Positions 24,473 to 36,561 are shown, counted from the first letter of the stretch. The stretch: DNA of 64,000 nucleotides from Chlorocebus sabaeus (GCF_047675955.1 NC_132913.1:72907236-72971235); one strand, 5' to 3'. The notes: a model not told the origin generated them from the sequence alone. Translations and numbers: made by a program.

Positions 24473-24979
24473 TGCTGAGGCCAGCTCCATCATAGAGACC
24501 CCTAACCCAGCGGCGCTAGCGGAATTAAAGACACACGTATGGAAATATAGAGTGTGGAGTGGGAAATCAGGGGACTCACAGCCTTCAGAGCTGAGAGCAC
24601 CAAACAGAGTTTGACCCACATATTTATTGACAGTAAGCCAGTGATAAGCACTGTTTCTACAGATTATAGATTAACTAAAAGTATTCCTTACGAGAAACAA
24701 AGGGATGGACCACACAAAGGGATGTGTTCTGGCTGGTTATCTGCAGCAGGAACATGTCCTTAAGGCATAGAACACTCATGCTATTGCTTGTGGTTTAGGA
24801 ACTTTAAGCAGTTTTCTTCCCTGGGTGGGCCAGGTGTTCCTTGCCCTCATTCCAGTAAACCCACAACCTTCAGCGTGGGTGTCATGACCATCACGAACAT
24901 GTCACAGTGCTACAGACATTTTGTTTATGGCTAGTTTTGGAGCCAGTTTATGGCCAGATCTGGGGGTCTGTTCCTAACA
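24473..24979 (-). mobile_element. HERV-K-group (ERV2) solo LTR, LTR14-like
   Basis: On the minus strand it begins TGTTAGGAACAGACCCCCAG and ends in TG...CA fashion at 'gctggcctcagca'. An AATAAA signal lies near 24625-24632 (minus). A perfect 6-base duplication, CAGAAT at 24467-24472 and 24980-24985, is the size typical of betaretrovirus-like HERV-K insertions. No internal sequence remains. The LTR14 label is from memory of the family and is less certain than the ERV2 class. Confidence 0.82.
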
Positions 24980-24985
24980 CAGAAT

Positions 24986-25157
24986 AGTGTGACACTGTAA
25001 TTGCAATCTGTAAACGATTCATATCTTTAGTATAAGAAAGAAAGATAAACCTATCAAAAATAATAGCTACAACAAATTTTAAGGTAGTATAAAAACATAT
25101 GAATAAAGACAACAGAAAGTAGAAAAGTTAGATGATTGAAGCTAAAGTGTAGAGGTT
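24986..25157 (+). mobile_element. L1MA-type element, inter-ORF segment
   Basis: This reads on from 24472 across the LTR ('cacagaatagtgtgacactg' onwards) into the spacer between L1 ORF1 and ORF2. It ends at the insertion of the antisense L1PA. Confidence 0.72.
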
Positions 25158-27461
25158 TTATTTATTTATATTTATTAAACTTTAAGTTCTAGGGTACATG
25201 CAGGTACATACAAACATGCAGGTTTGTTACATATGTATACATGTGACATGTTGGAGTGCTACACCCATTAACTTGTCATTTACATTAGGTATTTCTCCTA
25301 ATGCAGTCCCTCCCCCGTCCTCCCACCCCACTACAGGCCCTGGTGAGTGATGTTCCCCACCGTGTGTCCAAATGTTCTCAGTGTTCAATTCCCACCTATG
25401 AGTGAGAAAATGCGGTGTTTGGTTTTCTGTCCTTGCCATAGTTTGCTCAGAATGATGGTTTCCAGCTTCATCCATGTCACTACAAAGGACATGAGTTCAT
25501 CCTTTTTTATGGCTGCATAGTATTCCATGGTGTATGGGTGCCACATTTTCTTAATCCAGTCTATCATTGATGAACATTTGGGTTGATTCCAAGTCTTTGC
25601 TATTGTGAATAGTGCTGCAATAAATATACGTGTGCATGTGTCTTTATAGCAGCATGATTTATAATCCTTTGAGTGTATACCCAGTAATGGGATGGCTGGG
25701 TCAAATGGTATTTCTAGTTCTAGATCCTTGAGGAATCGCCACACTGTCTTCCACAATGGTTGAACTAGTTTACAGTCCCATCAACAGTGTAAAAGTGTTC
25801 CTATTTCTTCACATCCTCTCCAGCATCTGTTGTTTCCTGACTTTTTAATGATCACCATTCTAACTGGTGTGAGATGGTATCTCATTGTGGTTTTGATTTG
25901 CATTTCTCTGATGGCCAATGATGATGAGTATTTTTTCATATGTCTGTTGGCTGCATAAATGTCTTCTTTTGAGAAGTGTCTGTTTATATCCTTCACCCAC
26001 TTTTTGATGGGGTGGTTTTTTTTTTTTCTTGTGAATTTATTTAAGTTCTTTGTAGATTCTGGATATTAGCCCTTTGTCAGATAGGTAGATTGTAAAAATT
26101 TTCTCCCGTTCTGTAGGTTGCCTGTTCACTCTGATGGTAGTTTCTTTTGCTGTGCAGAAGCTCTTTAGTTTATTTAGACACCATTTGCCTATTTTGGCTT
26201 TTGTTGCCATTACTTTAGGTGTTTTAGTCATGAAGTCCTCGCCCATGCCTCTGTCCTGAATGGTATTGCCTAGGTTTTCTTCTAGGGTTTTTATGGTTTT
26301 AGGTCTAACATTTAAGTCTTTAATCCATCTTGAATTAATTTTTGTAAAAGTTGTAAGGAAGAGATCCAGTTTCAGCTTTCTACATATGGCTAGCCAGTTT
26401 TCCCAGCGCCATTTATTAAATTTGCAGTCCTTTTCCCATTTCTTGTTTTAGTCAGGTTTGTCAAAGATCAGATGGTTGTAGATGTGTGGTATTATTTCTG
26501 AGGGCTCTGTTCTGTTCCATTGGTCTATATTTCTGTTTTGGAACCACTACCATGCTGTTTTGGTTACTGTAGCCTTGTAGTATAGTTTGAAGTCAGGTAG
26601 CGTGATGCCTCCAGCTTTGTTTTTTTGGCTTAGGATTGTCTTAGCAATGTGGGCTCTTTTTTGGTTCCATGTGAACTTTAAAGTAGTTCTTTCCAATTCT
26701 GAGAAGAAAGTCATTGGTAGCTTGATGGGGATGGCATTGAATCTATAAATTACCTTGGACAATATGGCTGTTTTCACAATATTGATTCTTCTTATCCATG
26801 AGCATGGAATGTTCTTCCATTTGTTTGTGTCTTCTTTTATTTCTTTGAGCAGTGGTTTGTAGTTGTCCTTGAAGAGGTCCATCACATCCCTTCTAAGTTG
26901 GATTCTTAGGTATTTTATTCTCTTTTTAGCAATTGTGAATGGGAGTTCACTCATGATTTGGCTGTTTGTCTGTTATTGGCGTATAGGAATGCTTGTAATT
27001 TTTGCACGTTGATTTTGTATCCTGAGACTGCTGAAGTTGCTTATCAGCTTAAGGAGATTTTGGGCTGAGACGATGGGATTTTCTAAATATGCAATCATGT
27101 CATTTGCAAACAGGGACAATTTGACTTCCTCTTATCTTAATTGAATACCCTTTATTTCTTTCTCCTGCCTGATTATCCTGGCCAGAACTTCCAACACTAT
27201 GTTGAATAGGAGTGTTGAGAGAGGGAATCCCTGTCTTGTGCCAGTTTTCAAAGGGAATGCTTACAGTTTTTGCCCATTCAGTGTGATATTGGCTGTGGGT
27301 TTGTCATAAAGAACTCTTATTATTTTTCGATACATCACATCAATACCTAGTTTATTAAGAGGTTTTAGCATGAAAGGCTGTTGAATTTTGTCAAATGCCT
27401 TTTCTGCATCAATGTGTAGAGTTTGTAAATTTTCTCCTTGTTTGTTTGCTTTTATCATCAT
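25158..27461 (-). mobile_element. 5'-truncated L1PA, antisense
   Basis: Low-divergence L1PA in minus orientation. The T-rich tail and 3' UTR are at 25158-25400, then ORF2 runs back to 27461. The Asp-Ala-Glu-Lys-Ala-Phe-Asp reverse transcriptase motif is readable near 27390-27420. The catalytic FADD box (minus, about 27090-27112) reads Phe-Ala-Asn-Asp, so the enzyme would be inactive even without the stop codons. Open pieces of 123 and 135 codons survive. It is inserted in the inter-ORF spacer of the surrounding L1MA. A duplication at the ends is obscured by T-rich sequence. Confidence 0.93.
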
Positions 27462-27732
27462 TTATTTGTAATCAGAATTCAGTTGTCATCAGTTTACAAA
27501 TAATTGGTTATAAGATGTTATTTGCAAGCCTTTGGAACTGCAAAATAGTAACCAATAACAGATACACAGAAAACGAAAAGCAAGAAACTAAAACATATTA
27601 CAAAAATCATTTACACAAAAGAAGACAGTAAGAAAGGAAGGAAGAGAGAAATAATCAGAAGACAAATTACACAATTGTAGTAGTAAGTTCATATTTACCA
27701 ATATTAACATTGAATATAAATAAACTAAATTA
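27462..27732 (+). mobile_element. L1MA-type element, inter-ORF to ORF2 start
   Basis: 'gttgtcatcagtttacaaat' and 'gcaagcc' are the L1 inter-ORF region; ORF2 begins to the right. It continues the element from 25157. Confidence 0.72.
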
Positions 27733-27841
27733 TAGGCCCAGAAAACCTGCATGGCACATGTATACCCATGTAACAAACCTGTGTGTTCAGCACATGTATC
27801 CCAGAACTGAAAGCAAAATTTGAAAAAAAGAAAAGAAAAAA
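27733..27841 (+). mobile_element. Very short L1 3' end insertion
   Basis: 'ggcacatgtatacccatgta' and an A/G-rich tail (27815-27841) are the last hundred bases of a primate L1. The L1MA reading stops before it and resumes after, with a small host deletion apparent. Confidence 0.65.
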
Positions 27842-28886
27842 ACTGATAAGACCCAGTGCTGCCTACAATACAAGAAACACACTTCACCTATAAAGACACA
27901 CACAGACTAAAATAAAGGAATGGAAATAAGTATTCTATGAAAGTGGAAAGCAAAAAAGAGCAGGACTAGCTATATTTATATCTGATAGAATATATTTCAA
28001 GAAAAAATGGTAGAAAGGGATAAAATTCCCATTATATAATGATAGAAATAAATCCAGCAAGAAGACCTAATAATTATAAATATCTATTCACCAACACTTC
28101 AACACCCTACTCTCAGCATTGGACATATCATTTAGACAGAAAATTAACTAAGAAACTTTTAACTTAACCTGTCTTATGAACCAAATGGATCTAATAGACA
28201 TTTATAGAACATTTTACCCAACAGCTACAGAATACACATTCCTCTCTTCAGAACATCAAACATTCTCAAAGATAGGCCACATGTTAGGCCACAAAACAAG
28301 TCTCAAAAATTTTAAAAGAAAAAAAGAAATTTTATGAAGTATTTGTTCTGACCACAATATTAAAATGAAAACTTAATAGCAAGGATGTTGGAAACTACAC
28401 AAACTCATGGAAATTACACAATATATTTCCGAATGACCGTATAGCAATGAAGAAATTAATAGGGCAATTAAAAAATTTTCTTGAAACAAATGAACATGGA
28501 AACACAACATACTATAACCTATGGGATAGAACAAAACTAGCACAAAGAGGGAAATTTATATTGATAAATGCCTATATCAAAATATCAGAAAAACTTCAAA
28601 TGAAAACCCAATGATGCATCTTATAAAACTAGAGAAACCATACCAAACCAGATCCAAAGCTAGTACCAAAAACAGTGAAAACGAGAGCAGAAATAAATGC
28701 AATTGAGACCAAAAAAGTACCAAAGATCCATAACAGAAAAAGTTGTTCTTTTAAAAAATAAGCAAAAATGATAAACCTAGCCAGACTAAGAAAGAAAAAA
28801 AAGAGAGACAAATAAATGAAATCTGACTGAGATGAAAAATACAACATTGCAACAAACATCACAGACATTCAAAGGGTTATTAGAGG
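27842..28886 (+). mobile_element. L1MA-type element, ORF2 endonuclease region
   Basis: This matches the L1 ORF2 endonuclease and linker region ('ctacaatacaagaaacacac', 'gccacatgttaggccacaaa', 'cacaaagagggaaatttata'). Frames are broken throughout. Confidence 0.85.
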
Positions 28887-29205
28887 TTTTTTTCTTTTTC
28901 TTTTTCTTTTTTTTTTTTTTTTTTGAGATGGAATCTTGCTCTGTCGCCCAGGTTAGAGGGCAGTGGCACGATCTGGGCTCACTGCAAGCTCCGCCTCCTG
29001 GGTTCACACCATTCTCCTGCCTCAGCCTCCTGAGTAGCTAGAACTACAGGCACCCACCACCACGCCCAGCTAATTTTTTGTATTTTTAGTAGAGACGGGG
29101 TTTCACCGTGTTAGCCAAGATGTTCTCTATCTCCTGACCTCGTGATCCACCAGCATTGGCCTCCCAAAGTGCTTGGATTACAGGTGTGAGCCACTGCGCC
29201 TGGCC
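28887..29205 (-). mobile_element. AluY
   Basis: A full antisense Alu with a T-rich left tail and AluY-like 'ccgtgttagcca' and 'cctcgtgatccac'. An 8-base duplication differing at one base flanks it (28879-28886 and 29207-29214). Confidence 0.93.
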
Positions 29206-29330
29206 TCTTAGAGGCTATTATGAGCAACTGCATGCCGATAAATTAGAAATCCTAGAGGAATTGATAAATTTCTAGATAAAAACAATGCACCAAGATTGAA
29301 CCATGAAGATATACAAAACCTAAATAGACC
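29206..29330 (+). mobile_element. L1MA-type element, ORF2 segment
   Basis: 'tatgagcaactgcatgccga' to 'cctaaatagacc' is L1 ORF2 just before the reverse transcriptase domain, in register with 28886 and with 31121. Confidence 0.8.
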
Positions 29331-29344
29331 AAGAAACAAGTAAC

Positions 29345-31106
29345 ATAGTGACCAAAACAGCATAGTACTGGTACAAAAACAGACACATAGACCAGGAAAA
29401 TCAAATAGTGAGCCCAGAAATAAAGCCACATGCTTACAGCCATCTGATCTTTGACAATGTCAACAAAAAAAAAAAACAGTGGCTAGCCATCTGCAGACGA
29501 CTGAAACAGGACACCCTACCTTTCACCATGTACAAAAATCAACTCCAGATAGATTAAGACCTTAAAGGTAAACCCTAAAACCATAAAAATTCTTAAAGAA
29601 AACCTAGGAAATACAATTTTAGACATATGCCCTGGCAAAGATTTCATAATGAAGATCACAAAAGCAATTGCAACAACAACAAAAAAATTGACAAATGGGA
29701 TTTACTTAAACTAAAGAGCCTCTGCACAGCAAAAGAAGCTAGCAACAGAGTGAAAAAACAACCTACAGAATGGGAAAAATATTTTCCAACTATGCATCTG
29801 ACAAAAGTCTAATATTTAGACTATATTAGGCATCTATAAGGAACATAAAATGTTTTCAAAAAAACCCCCAAACAGCCCCGTTCAAAAATGGTCAAAGGAC
29901 ATGAACAGACACTTTTCAAAAGAAGACATACATAGGGCCAGCAGCATATGAATAAAAGCTCAGTATCACTGATGGATATGGTTTGGCTGTGTCCCTACCC
30001 AAATCTCATCATGAATTTTAGCTCCCATAATCCCCACATGTGGGAGGGGATTGAATCATGGGGGTGGGTTTTTCACATGCCATTCTCATAGTAGTGAATA
30101 AATCTCATGAGATCTGATAGTTTTAAAAAGGGCATTTCCCCTGCACATGCTCTCCTGCCTGCCACCATGTAAGATGTGCCTTTACTCCTCCTTTGCCTTC
30201 CACCAGGATTGTGAGGCCTCCCCAGTCATGTGGAACTGTGAGTTTTTTAAACTTGTGTTTCTTTATATATGATCCAGTCTCAGGCATGTTTTTATTAGCC
30301 ACATGAGAATAGACTAATACATTCTCTGATTACTGGAGAAATACAAATAAAAACCACAATGAGATAACATTCACACCAGTCAGAATGGCTACTATGAAAA
30401 AGTCAAAATAATAGATGCTGGCAAGGTTGTGGGGAAAAAGGAATGCTTATACACTGTTGGTGGGTGTGTAAATTAGTTCAACCATTGTGGAAAGTACTGT
30501 GATAATTTCTCTAACAGCTAAAATAGGAACTGCCATTTGACCCAGCAATCCCATTACTGGCTATATACCCAAAGTAATAGAAATCATTCTGTCATAAAGA
30601 CACATGCACATGTATGTTCACTGACACACTATTCACAATAGCAATGACATGGAATCAACCCAGGTGTCCATCAACAGTAGACTGACTAAAGCAAATGTGC
30701 CATATATTCACCATGGCATACTATGCTACCATAAAAAAGAACAAGATATTGTCTCTGTAGCAATGTGGATGGAGTTGGAGACTATCATCCTAAAAGAATT
30801 AACTCAGAAACAGAAAACCAAATACTGCAAGTTCTCACTAATAAATAGAAGCTAAACATTGCATATACATGGATACAAAGAAGGGAACAATAAACACTGG
30901 GATCTAGTTGAAGATGGAGACTGAAAGGAGGTTGAGGATTGAAAAACTACCTCCTGAGTATTATACTTATTACCTGGGTGCTGAAATAATCTGTATACGA
31001 AACCCCCACAACATGTAATTTGCCTGTATAACAACACATGTACCTCTGAAACAAAAACAAAAGATTTCATTAAAATAAAAGATTTTGTTTTTTGTTTCTT
31101 TTTTTA
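29345..31106 (+). mobile_element. L1PB-like 3' fragment nested in L1MA
   Basis: A 5'-truncated L1 covering the C-terminal part of ORF2 and a 3' UTR that ends with an A/T-rich tail at 31060-31106. The 14-base repeat AAGAA(A/C)CAAGTAAC at 29331-29344 and 31107-31120 brackets it with one mismatch, and the host L1 reads through. It contains its own insertion, a THE1/MST-type LTR at 29973-30322. Confidence 0.85.
29973..30322 (+). mobile_element. THE1/MST solo LTR (ERVL-MaLR)
   Basis: 'tggatatggtttggctgtgt' to 'gagaatagactaatac'. Length of about 350 and 'gtgaggcctccccagtcatg' support THE1/MST. The neighbouring L1 phrase 'gtatcact-gattactggag' is split, with CTGA at 29969-29972 and 30326-30329. It is the innermost level of a three-deep nest. 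Confidence 0.88.
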
Positions 31107-33429
31107 AAGAACCAAGTAACAAGATAGAAGTAGTAATAAAGCCTCCTATCAAAGAAAAGCTCAGGAATTTGTGGTGTCACTGCTGAATTCTATCAAACAT
31201 TTAAAGAACTAATATCAATTCTACTCAAAGCATATCAAGAGACCTAAATGAAGAGAATACTTCCAAATTCATTCAATGAGACCAGTATTATCCTGGTACC
31301 AAAAGCAAAGACACAATTTTAAAAAAAAAGAAAACCACAGGCTAAAATCTGTATTGAATGTAGATATAAAAAAAAAATCCTCATCAAAATACTAGCAAAC
31401 CCAATTCAGCAACATATTAAAAAGATCACTCATTATGATCATGTGTGATTCATCTCATGAATGCAACGATGGTTCAACATATGCAAATAAATCAATGAGG
31501 TACATCACATTAATAGAATGAGGGTCAAAACCATATAATCATTTTAATAGTTGCCTTAAAAAGATTTGATAAAATTAAACATGGTTTTATGAATAAAAAA
31601 AAACTCTCAGAAAACTGAATATAGAAGTAGCATACCTCAACATAATAAAAGGCATATGTGACAAACCCACATTAGATATCATATTGAATGGAAAAAACTG
31701 AAATCCTTCCCTTTTGGATCTGGAAGAAGACAAGGATACCTATTTTCACCACTTTTATTCAACATAGCACTAAAAGTCTGAGTCAGAGAAATTAGACAAG
31801 ACAAAAAAAGCTAATGACATCCAAATTGAAAAAGAGAAAGTCAAATTGTCCTTTTTGCAAATTGCATAATCTTTTATATATATATATATATTTATACACA
31901 CACATATATATACACATATATAAAGACTACACTAGAAAACTATTAAAACTTATACATAAATTCAGTAAAATTTCAGGCAACAGAATAAACCTGCACATTT
32001 TAGTAGCATATTTATATACCAACAGTTAACAATCTGAAAAAGAAATCAAGAAAATAATCTCATTTACAATAGCTACAAATAATAAAAATTATCTAGGAAT
32101 ATACTTAACCAAAGTAGTGAAAGATCTCTACAATGGAAACTATAAACACTGATGAAAAAAATTCAAAGAAAACCCAAAATATGGAAAGATATTTTATGTT
32201 CATGGATTGGAAGAATCAACATTGTTAAAAACGCATATACAACCCAAAACATTCTGCAAATTGAATGCAATCTCTATCAAAATACCAATGACATTCTTCA
32301 TGTCAACAGATAAAATAATGCTAAAATCTATACGGAACTACAGAAGACCCAGAATAGCCAAAGTCATTCTGAGCAAAAATTACAAAACTGGAGGAATCAC
32401 ATTACCTGTCTTCAAATTATACTACATAGCTGTAGTAATCAAAAGAGTATTATGCTGACATAAAAACAGACACATAGACCAATGAAACAGAATAGAGGAC
32501 CCAGAAATAAATCCACACTTACAGTAAACTAATTTTTGACAAAAATGCCAAAATGCTACATTGGGGAAAGAATAATCTTCCATAAATGGTGCTGGGGAAA
32601 CTGAATATCTACATGCAGAAGAATAAAACTAGACTCCTATTTCTCACCATATGCAAAAATCAAAGCAAAATGAATAAAATACTTACAAAGACCTGAAACT
32701 ATGAAACAGAAGAAAACTTTGAGGAAACACTCTAGGACATCGGTTTGGGCAAAGATTCCTTGAGTAAGACTACAAAAGCCAAAGCACAGGCAAATGAATA
32801 GAATAACTGAGTCACATCAAATTTAAAAGCTTCTGAACACCAAAGTAACCAACAAAGTGAAAGACAACCCTCATATTGGGAAAAATATTTGCAAACAATC
32901 CATCTGAAATGAATTAATAACGAGAATATATAAAGTGCTCAAACAACTCATTAGGAAAAAAATTTGATTTAAAAGTGTGCAAAACATTTGAATAGATATT
33001 TCTCAAAAGAAGACATACAAATGCCTAACAGATATATGAAAAAATAATAAACATCACTAATCATCAGAGAAATGCAAATCAGAACTACAATGAAACATTA
33101 TCTTACCCCAGTTAAAATGGCTTTTCTTAAAAAGGCAGGCAATAATGAATGCTGGTGAGGATGTGGAGAAAGGGGAACACTTGTTCAGTGTTGATGAGAA
33201 TAAAAATTGACACAGCTACTATGAAGAACAATACGGAGGTTCCTCAGAAAACTAAAAATAGGACTACCATATGATCTAGCAATCCCATTGTTGTGCCAAA
33301 AGAAAGGAAATCAGCATATTGAAGAGATGTCTACACACCCATATATGGGTATTTGCACTATTTACTATAGCAAAGACGTGGAATCAACTTAATTGTCCAT
33401 AAACAAACTAATAGATAAAGAAAATGTGG
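31107..33429 (+). mobile_element. L1MA-type element, reverse transcriptase to C-terminal ORF2
   Basis: The host L1 resumes with the reverse transcriptase start and proceeds through to the C-terminal region. The catalytic box near 31851-31870 is ruined ('tttttgcaaattgcataatc'). An AT-rich microsatellite at 31873-31922 has grown inside it. No usable frame. Confidence 0.87.
31873..31922. repeat. (TA)n with CA interruptions
   Basis: Alternating T/A with short ACACAC segments, inside the L1 ORF2 region. Confidence 0.95.
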
Positions 33430-33748
33430 TGTGGATCTGGTCGCGGTGGCTCACGCCTGTAATCCCAGCACTTTGGGAGGCAGAAGGGGGTGGATCACTC
33501 GAGGTCAGGAGTTCAAGACCAGCCTGGCCAATACGGTGAAACCCCATCTCTACTAAAAATACAAAAATTAGCTGAGAGTGGTGGCATATGCCTGTAGTCC
33601 CAGCTACTCGGGAGGCTGAGGCAGGAGAATTGCTTGAACCCAGGAGGCAGAGGTTGCAGTGAGCTGAGATCGTGCCACTGCACTCCAGCCTAGGTGGCAG
33701 AGTGAGACTCCTTCTCAAAAAAAAAAAAAAAAAAAAAAAAGAAAAGAA
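33430..33748 (+). mobile_element. AluSx
   Basis: Full-length Alu with 'gtcaggagttcaagaccagc' and a tail of about 25 A bases. A 13-base perfect duplication, AAAGAAAATGTGG, lies at 33417-33429 and 33749-33761. Confidence 0.95.
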
Positions 33749-34205
33749 AAAGAAAATGTGGAATGGATACACAATGGTATATTATTAATCCATGAAAAAC
33801 GAATAATGTCATTTGCAACAACGTGGATGGAATTGGAAGACTTTATGTTAAGTGAAATAAGGCAGGGACAGAAAGACAAATATGACATTTTCTTACTGAT
33901 ATGTGGGAGTTTTAAAAAATGGAACTCACTCAGAAAATAGAATTATGGTTACTAGGGGTTGAGAATAGTATTGAGGAGGGTAGGGTAAAGTGGGGATGGT
34001 TAATGGATACAAAAACCAATAAGATCTAGTATTTGGTAGCACAACAGAGTGACTACAGTTTACAATAATTTATTGCATATTTTCGAAACAATTAAATGAA
34101 TGGAAGTAGAATGTCCCTAACACAAAGAAATGATAAATGTTTGAGATGTTGAATACCCCAGTTACCCTGATTTGATCATTATACATTGTATGCCTGTACA
34201 CAAGG
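33749..34205 (+). mobile_element. L1MA-type element, ORF2 end and 3' UTR
   Basis: This continues the host L1 into its 3' UTR ('gataaatgtttgagatgttg', 'tgcctgtaca'), which is the L1MA-type end. The tail is replaced around 34205. The pieces from 22112 to here, minus insertions, add up to about 6.7 kb, close to a full-length L1. Confidence 0.85.
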
Positions 34206-34225
34206 ACTGTAAGGGATAACAATAT

Positions 34226-34947
34226 TGGAAATCAAAAGGATCTGAGACAGGTCTCAATCAATTGAGAAAGTTTATTTTGCCAAGGATAAGGACATACTTG
34301 TGATATAGCCTCAGGAGGTCATAATGACGTGTGTCCAAGGTGGTCGGGGCACTGCTTGGTTTTATACATTTTAGTGAAACATGACAATCAGTATGTATGA
34401 GATGTACATTGGTTTGGTCCCAAAGACAGGACAACTTGAAGCTGGGGTTGAGGGCGTTCAAGATTATGTGTAGATAAAAGACAAAGGGTTGCATTCTTTT
34501 GAGTCTCTGCTTAGACTTTCACTGAATACACAATTTACATGTGAGAGGGAAATAGAGGAATAGTCACTTTTGTCTTAGTATGGCATAGTGAATCTACAAT
34601 TTTAGGTAAACAATAGGAGCAGAGGAAGCAATCAGATATGCATTTGTCTCAGGTGAGCAGAGGGATGACTTTGAGTTCTGTCTCTCCTTTGTCTGGCACC
34701 TCTGAAAACAAGCTATCATTTTGCAAGGCCAGGGTAAAATTCAAGAGAACTGTTTTAGGGTAATGAGTTTGAGGCTCATAAAGAATTTCCCTCTGGACAA
34801 ATTGCGAGGTAGATATGTAGCTTTTTAATCTTTGTATCTATTTTAGTTAGAAATAAAATAAAGGGCAGGTTTGTCTGACACAGTTCCCAGCTTGACTTTT
34901 CCCTTTGATGTAGTGATTTTGGAGTGCTGAGATTTATTTTCCTTACA
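34226..34947 (-). mobile_element. ERV solo LTR, copy A, family not assigned
   Basis: On the plus strand it starts TGGAAATC and includes 'gagacaggtctcaatcaatt', 'aaagtttattttgccaagga' and ends 'gatttattttccttaca'. The 6-base repeat CAATAT at 34220-34225 and 34948-34953 flanks it. Copy B at 35137-35584 is clearly the same family and orientation. Copy A carries two extra blocks (about 34513-34645 and 34680-34855). An AATAAA-type signal is on the minus strand near 34268-34275. Confidence 0.78.
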
Positions 34948-35028
34948 CAATATAAGTAGAGGGAGAAAAAAAAGCGTTCCCATATTTCAGAATAACTTCC
35001 TGAAAACTCGAATAGTAAAAAACAGTCA

Positions 35029-35136
35029 CAGTAGTCCCTTCTTATCCATGGGTGAGACATTCCAAGATCTCCAGTGGGTGCCTGAAACCTCAAATCATAC
35101 CAAACTCTATAATACTTTGTTCCTGTATGCACACAC
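35029..35136 (+). mobile_element. Tigger-type DNA transposon, left part
   Basis: 'cagtagtcccttcttatcca' is a Tigger terminal inverted repeat, followed by 'ccagtgggtgcctgaaacct'. It is split by LTR copy B and resumes at 35585. Confidence 0.8.
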
Positions 35137-35584
35137 TGTGAATCCCAAATATCTAGGACAGGTCTCAGTTAATTTAGAAAGTTTATTTTGCCAAGGTTGA
35201 GGACATGCACCCATGACACAGCCCCACAAGGTCCTGATGACATGTGCCCAAGGTGATCAGAGCACAGTCTGGTTTTATACATTTTAGGGTGACATGAGAC
35301 ATCAATCAACATATGTAAGATGAACATTGGTTCAGTACAGAAGGCAGGACAACTGGAAGCAGGGTGGTGGCTTCCAGGTCATAGGCAGAAAAGAGGCAAA
35401 TGGTTGCATTTCTTTGAGTTTCTGATTAGCCTCTCCAAAGGAGGCAATCAGATACGCATTTATCTCAGTGAGCAGAGGGGTGACTGAATAGAATGGGAGG
35501 CAGGTTTGCCCTGAGGAGCTCCCAGCTTGATTTTTCCCTTTAGCTTAGTGATTTGGGGGCTCCAAGATTTACTTTCCTTTCACA
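35137..35584 (-). mobile_element. ERV solo LTR, copy B, inside a Tigger element
   Basis: Same block order as copy A ('gacaggtctcagttaattta', 'tgatgacatgtgcccaaggt', 'gcttgatttttccctt', ending 'tactttcctttcaca') but without its two extra internal blocks, giving 448 bases. It sits inside a Tigger transposon, so it is younger than that copy. I could not resolve a clean duplication. Confidence 0.77.
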
Positions 35585-35809
35585 ATATCTATGATAATGT
35601 TTAATTTACAAATTAGGTACAGTTAGAGATTAATAGCAATAACTAATAATAAAATAGATCAATCATAACTACATACTGTAATAAAGGTTATGTAAGTGTG
35701 ATCTCTTTTTCTCTCTTTTCCTCTCTTTTCCTCTCTCAAAATATCTCATTTTACTACACTATGGGTAACTGAATCCTTAGAACATTCGACCTTGAATAAG
35801 GGAAAACTG
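35585..35809 (+). mobile_element. Tigger-type DNA transposon, right part
   Basis: 'tatgataatgtttaatttac' onwards to 'aataagggaaaactg' matches the second half of the same family as 36562-37128 and ends in the inverted form of the left terminus. Confidence 0.75.
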
Positions 35810-36561
35810 CTATATTTCTTAATTTGATTACGTTAAACCTTCATTTTAATACTAAAATTGCCTTTGACTAATTGAAGGTGAAATTCAAATATAGAAGAAG
35901 AAAATTATAGTTTGAAAATTATCAATTTGTCATTGTCATAAATTGATATTAAGAACATATGAAGACTACTTAATTGAATACAACTGGAGTTGCTTATAAA
36001 ACATTATTCCAGTAAGAATTTATCATATCTTACATTGGAACATCTGGCAGGCTACATGACATTTATTTAATTTGGCTTTTTTTAATATAAGGCATGCTAA
36101 AGCTTCAACTTAATGAACATCGATGGCTCATGCCAATCATTTGTTTCCTAACAGTCAAGATATACATATTTATTTGAATGATTTGGGGCTATATGGCATC
36201 CAAAATAAAACAAGCAATGTCATTGGAGTCAAAACTGAATCAAATTACAAAGAAAAATAATATATGCACAATCTAATTTGCAGGAAAAGAAAGTCTATAG
36301 GCATTTGGAGCTGTTTTTCTGATATAACATTCCATATGTGATGGAAAATATCAGAAGAAAATAGGAAGCAAATAATTGATAGAAGCCTCTGTATAATTAA
36401 AAATTGTGGAAACCTGGCCCTGGAACTGCTTGACAGTCTTCAGACATTTTCACACAAAGCAAGAATGGACAAAATGACAATTCATTTCATCTGTGCCTTT
36501 TTTCTCTACCCAAAACGCAGTCATCTATGGCAAAACTATGTCCTTTGCCCCAATTATCATG
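35810..36561. other. Unassigned AT-rich sequence
   Basis: No recognised element, gene or RNA. Confidence 0.45.

Noticed and set aside
25385..26954. Open frames of 123 and 135 codons on the minus strand
   Set aside because: They are remnants of L1PA ORF2 separated by stops and shifts, not independent genes.
34226..35584. One provirus with two LTRs
   Set aside because: Copy A has its own duplication, the gap contains Tigger sequence and no viral internal region, and B sits inside that Tigger.
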